Assembly: GCF_014189535.1 (NCBI RefSeq)
Contig: NZ_CP050308.1
Span: 2,965,001-3,029,000, forward strand
Source of the DNA: Rhizobium lusitanum
GTDB lineage: Bacteria > Pseudomonadota > Alphaproteobacteria > Rhizobiales > Rhizobiaceae
Direction: 5' to 3'
Length of the DNA stretch: 64,000 bases
Positions 20,390 to 28,340 of this stretch are shown here, piece after piece. The notes beneath the pieces are model-generated. The model did not search any database. It was given only the letters and a program-made list of their open reading frames with translations, and was not told the origin of the DNA. Every line of letters starts with the position of its first letter. Positions within the stretch are counted from its first letter, which is position 1. A program made the position numbers and the translations under genes.

Positions 20390-20821
20390 CTACTGTGAGA
20401 CCGAAATGTTAATTTTCTTTACCATACGCGCCGGCTCCGGCCGAATGAGGTCGACGGCGAGCAAGCCATTCTTCAAAACGGCGCCAAGCACTTGCATGCC
20501 GTCTGCCAAAACGAAGACGCGCTGGAATTGACGAGCCGCAATGCCGCGATAGAGATAATCGCGTTCCTCCTGCTCCACCTGCCGACCGCGGATGAGAAGC
20601 TGGTTTTCTTCCGTAGTGATGTCGAGCTCGTCTTCGGAGAAACCGGCAACCGCAAGCGTGATGCGCAGGCGTTCGGGCTCGCCCGAAATACGATCGGGGC
20701 GCATGCGTTCGATATTGTAGGGGGGATAACCATCGCTGGCCTTGGAAATCCGCTCCAGCGTCTTTTCCATGGTATCGAAGCCCAGAAGAAGAGGGCTGGC
20801 AAAAGGAGTCGTCCGGCTCAT
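20390..20821 (-). CDS. small heat-shock protein, Hsp20 family (class A)
   Basis: A 143-residue Hsp20 with the alpha-crystallin core. It has YNIERMRPDRISGEPERLRITLAVAGF, the LLIRGRQ strand, LYRGIAARQFQRVFVLAD and the ending ENGLL-type strand as KNGLLAVDL. It would be an ATP-independent holdase preventing protein aggregation. The start at ATG 20821 (MSRTTPFASPLLLGFD) is supported by AAGGA eight bases upstream. That ribosome site is itself part of a probable ROSE thermometer. A longer start seven codons upstream would destroy that arrangement. Confidence 0.9.
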   Translation of the reverse strand: MSRTTPFASPLLLGFDTMEKTLERISKASDGYPPYNIERMRPDRISGEPERLRITLAVAGFSEDELDITTEENQLLIRGRQVEQEERDYLYRGIAARQFQRVFVLADGMQVLGAVLKNGLLAVDLIRPEPARMVKKINISVSQ

Positions 20822-20890
20822 CGTCAAGTCCTTGGGTAGCAAGCGACCTTTCCGGACCTGATCTTCAGCACCCGGCTGTCGCTAATATGG
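20822..20890 (-). promoter_or_regulatory. ROSE-like RNA thermometer in the hsp20 leader
   Basis: On the minus strand the leader reads CTTGCTACCCAAGGACTTGACG and then ATG. TTGCT at 20838-20842 lies opposite the ribosome site AGGA at 20829-20832 with a short ACCCA loop. This is the hallmark of ROSE elements (UYGCU paired with AGGA, including a G-G pair), which block translation of rhizobial small heat-shock genes at low temperature. The upstream boundary is a guess; I did not fold the whole leader. Confidence 0.6.
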
Positions 20891-21050
20891 GGGCATGGGG
20901 AGGGGAGTGCAAGAAGGTCCGGCTTCGCACCTGCGAAATCAGTTTCGCTCAGGAAACGTCAGGCGTCGTTCTGCCCCTGTGGCTGCTTGACAAAGCTCCG
21001 GCGGGCTCGCATCAAGACCTGCCGATCTGCACCGGAGGGAAGCCACAGAT

Positions 21051-21995
21051 ATGACCGAGCCCAGAAAAATCATCATCGATACCGATCCCGGCCAGGATGA
21101 CGCCGCCGCGATATTGCTTGCCTTCGGAAGCCGCGAGGAACTCGACGTTCTCGGCATTACGACGGTCGCCGGCAACGTGCCGCTGGCGCTGACGAGCCGT
21201 AATGCCCGCATCGTCTGCGAGCTTTGCAATCGCCGCGACGTCAAGGTCTTCGCCGGTGCCGATGCACCGATTAAGCGCAAGCTGGTTACCGCCGAACATG
21301 TCCACGGCAAGACTGGTCTCGACGGTCCAGAACTGCCTGAGCCGACCATGGCGCTCCAGCCGGGCCATGCCGCCGATTTCATCATCGAGACGCTGCGCAG
21401 CGAGCCCGAAGGCGCCGTCACGCTCTGCACGCTCGGTCCGCTCACCAATATCGCGCTTGCCTTCCAGAAGGCCCCCGACATCGTCGGCCGTGTCCGCGAA
21501 CTAGTGATGATGGGTGGCGGCTTCTTCGAGGGCGGCAACATCACGCCGGCTGCGGAGTTCAACATCTATGTCGATCCGGAAGCCGCCGATGTCGTCTTCC
21601 GCTCTGGCGTACCCATCGTCATGATGCCGCTCGACGTGACCCACCAGCTTCTCACCCGCAAGGATCGCGTGGCGCGTATCGCTGCCATCGGTTCGGCGCC
21701 GGCCAAGGCCATGGTCGAGATGCTGGAATTCTTCGAGCGTTTCGACATCGAGAAGTACGGCTCCGACGGCGGTCCGCTGCACGACCCGACCGTTGTTGCC
21801 TATCTGCTGAAGCCGGAGCTCTTCAAAGGTCGGGAGTGCAATGTCGAGATCGAGATCACCTCGGAACTGACCGTTGGCATGACCGTTGTCGATTGGTGGC
21901 ATGTCACCGACCGCAAGAGCAACGCCAAGGTCATGCGCGACGTCGATGCCGACGGTTTCTTCGCGCTGTTGACGGAGCGTTTCGCGCGCATCTGA
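21051..21995 (+). CDS. inosine/uridine-preferring nucleoside hydrolase
   Basis: A 314-residue N-ribohydrolase. The calcium-binding N-terminal motif is IIIDTDPGQDDAAAILLAF, and the mid-protein signature TLGPLTNIALAF and the GGGFFEGGNITPAAEFNIYVDPEAADVVF block are also present. The active-site HDP is present as LHDPTVVAYLL near residue 243. It splits nucleosides into base and ribose. The ribokinase gene lies nearby on the opposite strand, so the two could work in sequence to salvage ribose. GGAGG precedes the ATG. A perfect terminator follows. Confidence 0.92.
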   Translation: MTEPRKIIIDTDPGQDDAAAILLAFGSREELDVLGITTVAGNVPLALTSRNARIVCELCNRRDVKVFAGADAPIKRKLVTAEHVHGKTGLDGPELPEPTMALQPGHAADFIIETLRSEPEGAVTLCTLGPLTNIALAFQKAPDIVGRVRELVMMGGGFFEGGNITPAAEFNIYVDPEAADVVFRSGVPIVMMPLDVTHQLLTRKDRVARIAAIGSAPAKAMVEMLEFFERFDIEKYGSDGGPLHDPTVVAYLLKPELFKGRECNVEIEITSELTVGMTVVDWWHVTDRKSNAKVMRDVDADGFFALLTERFARI

Positions 21996-22021
21996 CATTT
22001 ACGTCGGCCTGTATGAACGCC

Positions 22022-22051
22022 AAAGGCCGCCGGGACGAACCGGCGGCCTTT
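22022..22051 (+). terminator. terminator after the nucleoside hydrolase gene
   Basis: AAAGGCCGCCGG and CCGGCGGCCTTT make a perfect 12-base-pair stem with a GACGAA loop, 26 bases after the stop codon. A weak T-rich stretch follows. Confidence 0.8.
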
Positions 22052-22070
22052 GCATTTCTCTTTAGTCGAC

Positions 22071-22430
22071 TCAGAATTCTTCCCAGTCATCCCGAGCCAG
22101 CGCATTGGCACCCTGAGTCTGAGGCTGTGCCTTGCGGGCAGGCGGAGTGGAAGGAGCGCGACGGGCAGGAGCGGGTGCGCGCATCTGCTGGGCTGTGGCA
22201 CGCAGTGCTGTGGCTTTGTCCTGTGTACCATGCGAGGCGCGAAAGCGGGTCACAAGCGCCTTCAGCGTGACGCTGGCGGCGGTGGTTTCCTCCACCATCG
22301 GCGCGTTCTGCTGCGTCACCTGGTCCATCTGGTTGACCGCCGAGTTGATTTCCTTGGCGGCGCTGGCGGATCTCTGTGCCAGCTCAGGCACCTCCTGCGC
22401 CACGACGGAAAAGCCCCTGCCGCACTCGCC
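22071..22430 (-). pseudogene. remnant of a methyl-accepting chemotaxis protein (3' end with internal deletion)
   Basis: Read on the minus strand this encodes GECGRGFSVVAQEVPELAQRS then SAAKEI, and jumps straight to NSAVNQMDQVTQQNAPMVEE, ending ARDDWEEF. In an intact receptor about 60 residues separate those two blocks (compare the chemoreceptor at 43.6 kb). Upstream of about 22430 the sequence no longer matches a receptor. So the 5' part is lost, the signalling hairpin has an internal deletion, and key Arg in VRELAQR is Pro. This is a decayed gene fragment. Confidence 0.8.
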
Positions 22431-22576
22431 GGGAGGGCGTCTGCCGCCGTTAGATGGCGATACACGGCAGACGAGAGGAGGGTGATGGTGAAGCGCAAAA
22501 AATAATTAACTTGATGGGAAATAACCCCCGCTTTCAGGCGGAGTTGCCTGCAAACGGGGTACTCAGGCACGGGGTC

Positions 22577-23476
22577 TCAAAGACGAGCGGCGACTTCGCT
22601 TGCAACCGGAATGGCAGGCTGTGCGCCGGGCTTCAGGCAGGCAAGCGAACCGGCAACGGCGGCGCGGCGCAGGCTCGTGTGAAAATCCAGGCCCTGGTCG
22701 AGGCTGGCGGCGAAATAGCCGCAGAAAGTATCACCGGCGCCGACGGTATCGATCGGTTCGATGACGAGGCCTTTGGCGCGCGAAAGCTCGCCATTGCGGA
22801 TGGCGATGACGCCGTCGCCGCCGAGGGTGACAATCAATGTTTGCCCGGTCTCGGCATGCAGGCGGGCCAGCGCCGCCTCGCGATCGCTGGCCGACATATT
22901 GTCCTGACCTGCCAGCAGCTCGAATTCGGTCTCATTGGCAATGACGATATCGGCGAGGCGGCCGAGGCGCGCTGCTTCGGGAATGAGCGGCGCGAGATTG
23001 AGAATTGTGCGAACGCCCTTGGCCTTTGCGGCAACAAGCGCCGTTTCGACGGCCGCAACCGGGATTTCGAATTGCAGCATGAGCGTATCGCTAGGGCTCA
23101 GCGCATCGACGACGGCGGTCGCGTCGTCGGCCGTCTTAGTACCGTTGGCGCCGGGAACGACGGCGATCATGTTCTCGCCGTCACCGCCGACCAGGATCAG
23201 TGCCGTGCCGGTCGGCTCGGGGACATGGCTGACGGTGGAAAGATCGGTGCCGGCAGCGTCAAGCAGAGCAAGGGCGGGCTCGGCGAAGCCATCATTGCCG
23301 ACGGCGCCCGTCATGCGCACGGTGGAGCCGGCACGACGCGCGGCCAGCGCCTGGTTGGCGCCCTTGCCGCCGGCGGCGGTGGAAAAGCCGTTGCCGGCCA
23401 CCGTCTCGCCCGGCTTCGGCAGACGGTCGGTGGTGGCGATGAGGTCCATGTTGATGGAGCCGAAAATGGTGATCAT
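22577..23476 (-). CDS. rbsK: ribokinase
   Basis: A 299-residue PfkB-family sugar kinase. The N terminus MITIFGSINMDLIATTDRLPKPGETV and the GGKGANQALAARRAG motif near residue 40 are typical for RbsK. The C-terminal catalytic signature is DTVGAGDTFCGYFAA near 248, with the Asp base in GAGD. It phosphorylates ribose to ribose-5-phosphate. ATG 23476 is preceded by AGGAC; an extension further upstream lacks family similarity. Confidence 0.9.
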   Translation of the reverse strand: MITIFGSINMDLIATTDRLPKPGETVAGNGFSTAAGGKGANQALAARRAGSTVRMTGAVGNDGFAEPALALLDAAGTDLSTVSHVPEPTGTALILVGGDGENMIAVVPGANGTKTADDATAVVDALSPSDTLMLQFEIPVAAVETALVAAKAKGVRTILNLAPLIPEAARLGRLADIVIANETEFELLAGQDNMSASDREAALARLHAETGQTLIVTLGGDGVIAIRNGELSRAKGLVIEPIDTVGAGDTFCGYFAASLDQGLDFHTSLRRAAVAGSLACLKPGAQPAIPVASEVAARL

Positions 23477-23579
23477 GGGATGTCCTGCCCTGCTTGCTGG
23501 TCTTGCATGCTCCCATCCAAGAATTGCTTCATCCTTCGGCAGGGCACGCATTGATTTGGCGCGACACTGCCCGAAGCGG

Positions 23580-24776
23580 TCAGTCCTCGTCAACCACCCT
23601 TAGCTTGAGTTGGCCGGTGCGATTGTCGATCGGTTTCGGCCGGTCCTCAGCGGCGGGCTTTGCCGGCTCGGCGGCGGTCTCGAATTCCAGCGCTTCTATC
23701 CGCTCGCCGCGCCGCGCCAGCTTGTCGGCGGAGGTGACGATCATGTCGACATCCTTCTGCGCCATGGCGAAATGCCCCTGCAGCTTGCGCACCCGCTCGT
23801 CGAGGCGCGAGAGATCGTCCATCAGATGCGCTACTTCACCCTGGATCACATGCGCCTGCTCGCGCATGCGCTGGTCCTTCAACACCGCCTGGATGACCTG
23901 AATCGACAGCATCAGCAGCGATGGCGAGACGATGACGATGCGCGAGCGCTGTGCCTTATGCACGATCGCCTCGAAATTCTCGTGGATTTCGGCAAAGATC
24001 GATTCGGAGGGAACGAAGAGAAAAGCGGTGTCCTGCGTCTCGCCCGGGATGAGATATTTCTCGGCGATATCGCGGATATGCACCTCGAGATCCCGGCGGA
24101 ACTGCTGCGCGGCAACCTTGCCCTGCTCTGGGCCTGTCGCAGTTGCGTTACGGATGGCGTTCCAGGCTTCCAGCGGAAATTTAGCGTCGATGACCAACGG
24201 CGGCGAGCCGTTCGGCATGCGGATTGTGCAGTCCGGCCGCGAACCGTTCGACAGCGTTGGCTGAAACGCATAGGCGCCCATCGGCAACCCATCGGCGATG
24301 ATCGTTTCCATGCGCGCCTGGCCGAAGGCGCCGCGCGTCTGCTTGTTGGAGAGAATCGCTTGAAGGCCTACGACATCCTTTGCCAGCGACTGGATATTGG
24401 TCTGCGCCGCATCGATGACGGCCAGCCGCTCCTGCAGGCGGCGGAGGTTCTCATGCGTCGAGCGCGTCTGTTCGCCGATCGTCGCCGTTACCCGCTGCGA
24501 CATGCCATCCAGACGCTGACCAATGGCTTGATTGAGCTCCGCCTGCCGCGAGCCGAACACCTCCGTCATGGCGGCAAGCCGCCCCTGCATCTCCGCCTGC
24601 GCCCTGAGGATCGCCGCCATGTTATGCTCGGCATCTTCGGCCCGCAGCAAGTCGTCCTCCGACTGTCGCCTTCTGCCATTGATGACAAGAACGATCATGA
24701 TGATCAGGAGCAGGATGGTGAGGCCGGCCAGAGCCGGGACTGCGGGAATTGCTTGGCCGAGCAGGGTAAAGGACAT
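23580..24776 (-). CDS. rmuC: DNA recombination protein RmuC
   Basis: A 398-residue protein with an N-terminal transmembrane helix (ALAGLTILLLIIMIVLVI), a coiled-coil region up to about residue 130 and the RmuC nuclease-like domain. That domain includes RGAFGQARMETIIADGLP and LVIDAKFPLEAWNAI, whose D and K fit the PD-(D/E)xK-type pattern. Family members limit inversions at short inverted repeats. It is divergent from def; the 186-base gap has no feature that I can assign with confidence. Confidence 0.9.
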   Translation of the reverse strand: MSFTLLGQAIPAVPALAGLTILLLIIMIVLVINGRRRQSEDDLLRAEDAEHNMAAILRAQAEMQGRLAAMTEVFGSRQAELNQAIGQRLDGMSQRVTATIGEQTRSTHENLRRLQERLAVIDAAQTNIQSLAKDVVGLQAILSNKQTRGAFGQARMETIIADGLPMGAYAFQPTLSNGSRPDCTIRMPNGSPPLVIDAKFPLEAWNAIRNATATGPEQGKVAAQQFRRDLEVHIRDIAEKYLIPGETQDTAFLFVPSESIFAEIHENFEAIVHKAQRSRIVIVSPSLLMLSIQVIQAVLKDQRMREQAHVIQGEVAHLMDDLSRLDERVRKLQGHFAMAQKDVDMIVTSADKLARRGERIEALEFETAAEPAKPAAEDRPKPIDNRTGQLKLRVVDED

Positions 24777-24962
24777 GATATCGTATATACTCGTGGAACT
24801 CTTGCGGGCACCATAACAAAACCGCGAAGAATATCCAGATCAAAACGTGAACAAAGTTTCAGGCTGTCTTTGTCGACCCGGAGCGGCAATCGTTGAAAAA
24901 ACACGCTTCGACTGCCAACTAGATAATTCCATCGCGCCAAAAGATGCGTTATGGGAAACGTC

Positions 24963-25478
24963 ATGACGATCAAGCCACTCATCATTTTGCCCGATCCGCT
25001 GCTCCGCCAGGCCTCCAAGCCCATCGAGCGCGTCGATACCGAAATTCTGCGCCTTGCCGACGACATGCTGGAAACCATGTATGACGCGCCGGGCATCGGC
25101 CTTGCCGCCGTCCAGATCGGCGTTGCCCGCCGTATGCTGGTGATCGATGTGGCGCGTGAAGGTGAAGACAAGCAGCCGCTGGTCTTCATCAACCCCGAGG
25201 TTGTCGCCTCGTCCGACGAGCGTTCGGTCTACGAGGAAGGCTGTCTCTCCATTCCGGATTACTACGCCGAAGTCGAGCGCCCGGCCCGCGTCACGGTCAA
25301 GCATATCGACCGCGACGGCAAGGAACAGCTCATCGAAGCCGACGGCCTGCTTGCTACCTGCCTGCAACACGAGATCGACCACCTGAACGGCGTGCTGTTC
25401 ATCGACTATATCTCGCGTCTGAAGCGCGAGATGGTGATTAAGAAGTTCACCAAGGCGGCCAAGTCGAAGGTGCTCTGA
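24963..25478 (+). CDS. def: peptide deformylase
   Basis: Def removes the formyl group from nascent proteins. The 171-residue product contains all three motifs: [10 protein letters not shown] near residue 43, EEGCLSIP near 92 and QHEIDHLNG near 135, giving Cys/His/His metal ligands and the catalytic Glu. ATG at 24963 ([12 protein letters not shown]) gives the standard length; an ATG four codons earlier is possible. In rhizobia def is normally followed directly by fmt and truA. Here a toxin-antitoxin pair and a repeat lie between def and fmt. Confidence 0.96.
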   Translation: MTIKPLIILPDPLLRQASKPIERVDTEILRLADDMLETMYDAPGIGLAAVQIGVARRMLVIDVAREGEDKQPLVFINPEVVASSDERSVYEEGCLSIPDYYAEVERPARVTVKHIDRDGKEQLIEADGLLATCLQHEIDHLNGVLFIDYISRLKREMVIKKFTKAAKSKVL

Positions 25479-25513
25479 GGAGCGGCTGTTGAAAGATGGG
25501 TCTGAAGCGCCTA

Positions 25514-25530
25514 TGATATCAGTGATATCA
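25514..25530 (+). promoter_or_regulatory. tandem palindromic operator candidate before the toxin-antitoxin pair
   Basis: Two exact copies of the palindrome TGATATCA are separated by one G, 14 bases before the antitoxin start and overlapping its leader. Repeated short palindromes next to ribbon-helix-helix antitoxin genes are usual autoregulatory sites. Binding by this antitoxin is inferred. Confidence 0.6.
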
Positions 25531-25544
25531 AATGGAGGTGCCGG

Positions 25545-25826
25545 ATGGCTGATATCTTGGTCAGAGACGTGTCCGAAAACTTGAAGCGAGAGCTTAGCGA
25601 TGAGGCGAAACGAGCCGGTCGCAGCCTCTCGGAAGAAATTAAGATTCAGGTTCGGAAAGGCCTCAACGTCACGCGATTGGAAGATGGCGCGAAAGCTGGT
25701 TCGACGCTGAGCCAATTACGCTCGGCCTTTACCGGTTTTGCGTTGAGCGATGAGGAACATCGCGAGTTTATGTCTGCTACGGATGAAGCGCGTCGCAAAG
25801 AGGCGGAACGCCGCGGTTCCGAATGA
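25545..25826 (+). CDS. FitA-like ribbon-helix-helix antitoxin
   Basis: A 93-residue protein with an N-terminal Arc/FitA-type ribbon-helix-helix: MADILVRDVSENLKRELSDE then AKRAGRSLSEEIKIQVRKGL. A charged C-terminal part would wrap the toxin. It has GGAGGTGCCGG upstream and overlaps the toxin gene by four bases. It would neutralise the PIN toxin and repress the pair. Base composition is more AT-rich than def and fmt on either side, a sign of horizontal arrival. Confidence 0.88.
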   Translation: MADILVRDVSENLKRELSDEAKRAGRSLSEEIKIQVRKGLNVTRLEDGAKAGSTLSQLRSAFTGFALSDEEHREFMSATDEARRKEAERRGSE

Positions 25827-26251
25827 TTATTCTTGATACGAACGTGGTTTCGGAGATCACGAAGGCCAATTTGTCTCCGAACGTCGGCGAATGGTTTGAG
25901 CAACAAGATATTGAGAGCCTTTATCTTTGCTCTCCGATTCTAATGGAACTGTCCTATGGTGCGGAAAAGGTGTTGCTGAGGGATCGTTCGGAACGATTTT
26001 TCGAAGGCCTTGGTTACCTTATGGAGCATCAATTTGCAGGTCGCATTTTGCAGTTTGATCAAGACAGTGCGCTGCTGACGGGCCGCATTCGTGCTCGTCG
26101 CGAACGGTTCGGCCACCAGATTTCCGTCCAGGACGCCATGATCGCTGCTGTTTGTCTAGCTCACGGCGCAACGTTGGCGACCCGGAACATAAAAGACTTC
26201 CAGGGGCTTGATATCAGGCTCGTAAACCCGTTTGAAGACGGGCATGCGTGA
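25823..26251 (+). CDS. PIN-domain toxin, FitB/VapC type
   Basis: A 142-residue PIN ribonuclease. Acidic active-site residues are visible: Asp5 in MIILDTNVVSE, Glu42 in LMELSYGAE and Asp104 in SVQDAMIAAVCLAHG, with the family ending ATLATRNIKDFQGLDIRLVNPF. FitB/VapC toxins cleave tRNA or rRNA; the target here is unknown. It is translated with the antitoxin through an ATGA overlap. The last codons lie inside a rhizobial palindromic repeat, so the present C terminus may come from the insertion point. Confidence 0.9.
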   Translation: MIILDTNVVSEITKANLSPNVGEWFEQQDIESLYLCSPILMELSYGAEKVLLRDRSERFFEGLGYLMEHQFAGRILQFDQDSALLTGRIRARRERFGHQISVQDAMIAAVCLAHGATLATRNIKDFQGLDIRLVNPFEDGHA

Positions 26252-26290
26252 TCCCGAAAATTGCAGAGCGGTTTTTGGACAAGATCATGC
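26242..26290. repeat. rhizobial palindromic repeat overlapping the toxin stop codon
   Basis: GCATGCGTGATCCCGAAAA on the left faces TTTTTGGACAAGATCATGC on the right, an imperfect inverted repeat. It is of the common Rhizobium type with GATCATGC ends and AAAA/TTTT inner arms. The left arm encodes the last residues and stop of the PIN toxin. It could end the toxin-antitoxin transcript ahead of fmt. Confidence 0.65.
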
Positions 26291-26322
26291 CAAACTAGAT
26301 ACCTCTCAGCCGGACGGATCGC

Positions 26323-27270
26323 ATGTCGCTCAGCATCATCTTTATGGGAACGCCCGAATTTTCCGTGGCGACGTTGCGCTCGCTGATCGACGCCGGTCAT
26401 AAGATCCGCGCCGTCTACACGCAGCCGCCAAGGCCAGGCGGCCGGCGTGGGCTCGACCTGCAGAAGTCGCCGGTGCATCAGGCGGCGGAGCTGTTGGGTC
26501 TGCCGGTATTCACGCCGGTCAATTTCAAGGATCCGGAAGAGCGCCAGCGTTTTCGCGAGCTCGATGCCGATGTCGCCGTGGTTGTCGCCTATGGCCTGCT
26601 GCTGCCCGAGGCGATCCTTACCGGCACGCGGCTCGGCTGCTACAATGGCCATGCCTCGTTGCTGCCGCGCTGGCGTGGGGCAGCACCCATCCAGCGGGCA
26701 ATCATGGCCGGCGACAAGAAGACCGGCATGATGGTGATGAAGATGGACAAGGGGCTGGATACCGGCCCGGTCGCTCTGACCCGCGAAGTCGAGATCGGCG
26801 GTACCATGACCGCCGGCGAACTGCACGACAAGCTCATGCTCAGTGGAGCCAAGGCCATGGCCGAGGCGATGAACAAGCTGGAATATAATGAGCTGCCGTT
26901 GACCGAGCAGCCCGCCGAGGGCGTCGTCTACGCCGCCAAGATCGACAAGGGCGAGACCCGCATCGAGTTCGGCAAACCGGCTACCGATGTTCACAATCAT
27001 ATTCGCGGCCTTTCGCCCTTTCCAGGCGCATGGTTCGAAGCAGAGCTTGCCGGTAAGCCGGAACGCCTGAAGGTGCTTGGCTCCGAACTTGCCGAAGGTA
27101 CCGGCGCGCCTGGCGAAGTGCTGAGCGACGATCTTATCATTGCCTGCGGCTCCGGTGCGGTCAGGCTGACAAAGCTGCAGAAGGCCGGCGGCAAGCCGAT
27201 GGCGGCGGCTGATTTCCTACGCGGCACGCCGATTGCACCGGGCACGATGCTGGCGACGGGATCTGTCTGA
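26323..27270 (+). CDS. fmt: methionyl-tRNA formyltransferase
   Basis: Fmt formylates the initiator Met-tRNA. The 315-residue product has the N-terminal [19 protein letters not shown] and the active-site region [42 protein letters not shown], where Asn, His and a following Asp (GLDTGPV) are the catalytic residues. A hallmark oddity is Asn-Gly-His where many family members have Asn-x-His. The C-terminal OB-like domain binds tRNA. The stop overlaps the truA start by one base. Confidence 0.96.
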   Translation: MSLSIIFMGTPEFSVATLRSLIDAGHKIRAVYTQPPRPGGRRGLDLQKSPVHQAAELLGLPVFTPVNFKDPEERQRFRELDADVAVVVAYGLLLPEAILTGTRLGCYNGHASLLPRWRGAAPIQRAIMAGDKKTGMMVMKMDKGLDTGPVALTREVEIGGTMTAGELHDKLMLSGAKAMAEAMNKLEYNELPLTEQPAEGVVYAAKIDKGETRIEFGKPATDVHNHIRGLSPFPGAWFEAELAGKPERLKVLGSELAEGTGAPGEVLSDDLIIACGSGAVRLTKLQKAGGKPMAAADFLRGTPIAPGTMLATGSV

Positions 27271-28067
27271 TGCCGCGTTACCGCATGACCGTCGAATATG
27301 ACGGCGTCCCCTATGTCGGCTGGCAGCGTCAGAATAATGGTGCTTCCGTGCAGAGCGCAATCGAGCGTGCCATCCTGTCGTTGACGGGGGAGACGGTTTC
27401 TGTTCGCGGCGCGGGACGCACCGATTCCGGCGTGCATGCCGTGGGCCAGGTTTCCCATACCGATCTCTCCAAGGAATGGAAGCCGCACAAGCTGCGCAAT
27501 GCCTTGAACGCCCATCTACGACAGGCCGGCGACCGTGTCGCCATTCTGAATGTCACGGAGGTCGATGTCAGCTTCGACGCCCGCTTCTCGGCGATCCGCC
27601 GGCATTATCTCTATCGCATCATTGTCCGCCGCGCGCCGCTGGCGCTGGAGGCCGGGCGAGCATGGTGGGTGGCGAAGGATATGGATCATGAGGTCATGCA
27701 CGCGGCGGCCCAGACCTTGGTCGGCCGGCATGATTTCACGACGTTCCGATCGGTACATTGTCAGGCGAACAGCCCTGTGCGTACGCTCGACCGGCTGGAT
27801 GTGACCCGCAATGGCGAGCTGATCGAGATCCGCGCCACGGCGCAAAGCTTCCTGCACAACCAGATCCGCTCCTTTGCCGGAACGCTGAAGCTTGCGGGCG
27901 AAGGAAAGTGGACGCCGGACGATGTGCGTGCCGCCCTGGAGGCGCGCGACCGCAAGGCCTGCGGCCCAGTCGCACCGCCTAACGGGCTTTATTTCATGCA
28001 GGTGGATTATCGCGACGATGCCGGTTCCGGGCCGCCGATCCTCGATGACGAATCCGACGATTCATGA
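27270..28067 (+). CDS. truA: tRNA pseudouridine(38-40) synthase
   Basis: TruA makes pseudouridine in the anticodon arm. The 265-residue product begins [21 protein letters not shown]. It has the catalytic Asp in [17 protein letters not shown] near residue 53 and the conserved RRHYLYRI and FLHNQIRS segments. An acidic tail (ILDDESDDS) extends past the usual end. It is coupled to fmt. Confidence 0.96.
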   Translation: MPRYRMTVEYDGVPYVGWQRQNNGASVQSAIERAILSLTGETVSVRGAGRTDSGVHAVGQVSHTDLSKEWKPHKLRNALNAHLRQAGDRVAILNVTEVDVSFDARFSAIRRHYLYRIIVRRAPLALEAGRAWWVAKDMDHEVMHAAAQTLVGRHDFTTFRSVHCQANSPVRTLDRLDVTRNGELIEIRATAQSFLHNQIRSFAGTLKLAGEGKWTPDDVRAALEARDRKACGPVAPPNGLYFMQVDYRDDAGSGPPILDDESDDS

Positions 28068-28116
28068 GGTGCCCCATCTAGGTCCGGGTGGAGCGCTACA
28101 TTATGTCGCGCGCATA

Positions 28117-28145
28117 CTTGTCACGGCACAATCGATGGCTTATAG
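28117..28145 (+). promoter_or_regulatory. sigma70-type promoter for mqo
   Basis: CTTGTC at 28117-28122 and TTATAG at 28140-28145 are separated by 17 bases, close to the rhizobial CTTGAC/CTATAT pattern. Transcription would start near 28152, ahead of the full-length mqo start at 28177/28189. This supports the view that the gene begins upstream of the GTG at 28341. Confidence 0.5.
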
Positions 28146-28188
28146 GCCTCCCCGGGAGGATCGACAGCCGAATGATATGAGGTTTGCG

Positions 28189-28340
28189 ATGCCCAATAAT
28201 CCCAAGAACATCAAGACGCGCGCCGAACGCTCTCCCACCATTGAGATGAGCCGGCGGCAACTTCTGGATCCGCAGCCGCCAGCGCCGCTGCTTTCAGCCT
28301 TCCCGCACTGCCCAGCTGGGCTGCCCCTGCCGAGAGGGCA
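28189..28340 (+). other. mqo: frameshifted 5' part of mqo encoding a probable Tat signal peptide
   Basis: The frame from ATG 28189 reads [20 protein letters not shown] then SRRQLL, and leaves the mqo frame at CTGGATCC. Adding one G at 28266-28267 joins it to the mqo frame as [19 protein letters not shown] then [17 protein letters not shown]. That is a complete twin-arginine signal: the SRRQLL box, an alanine-rich hydrophobic core and a small-residue cleavage region. In the mqo frame a stop at 28242 rules out any start upstream. So either the sequence lacks one G, or the gene has really lost its export signal. Confidence 0.7.
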
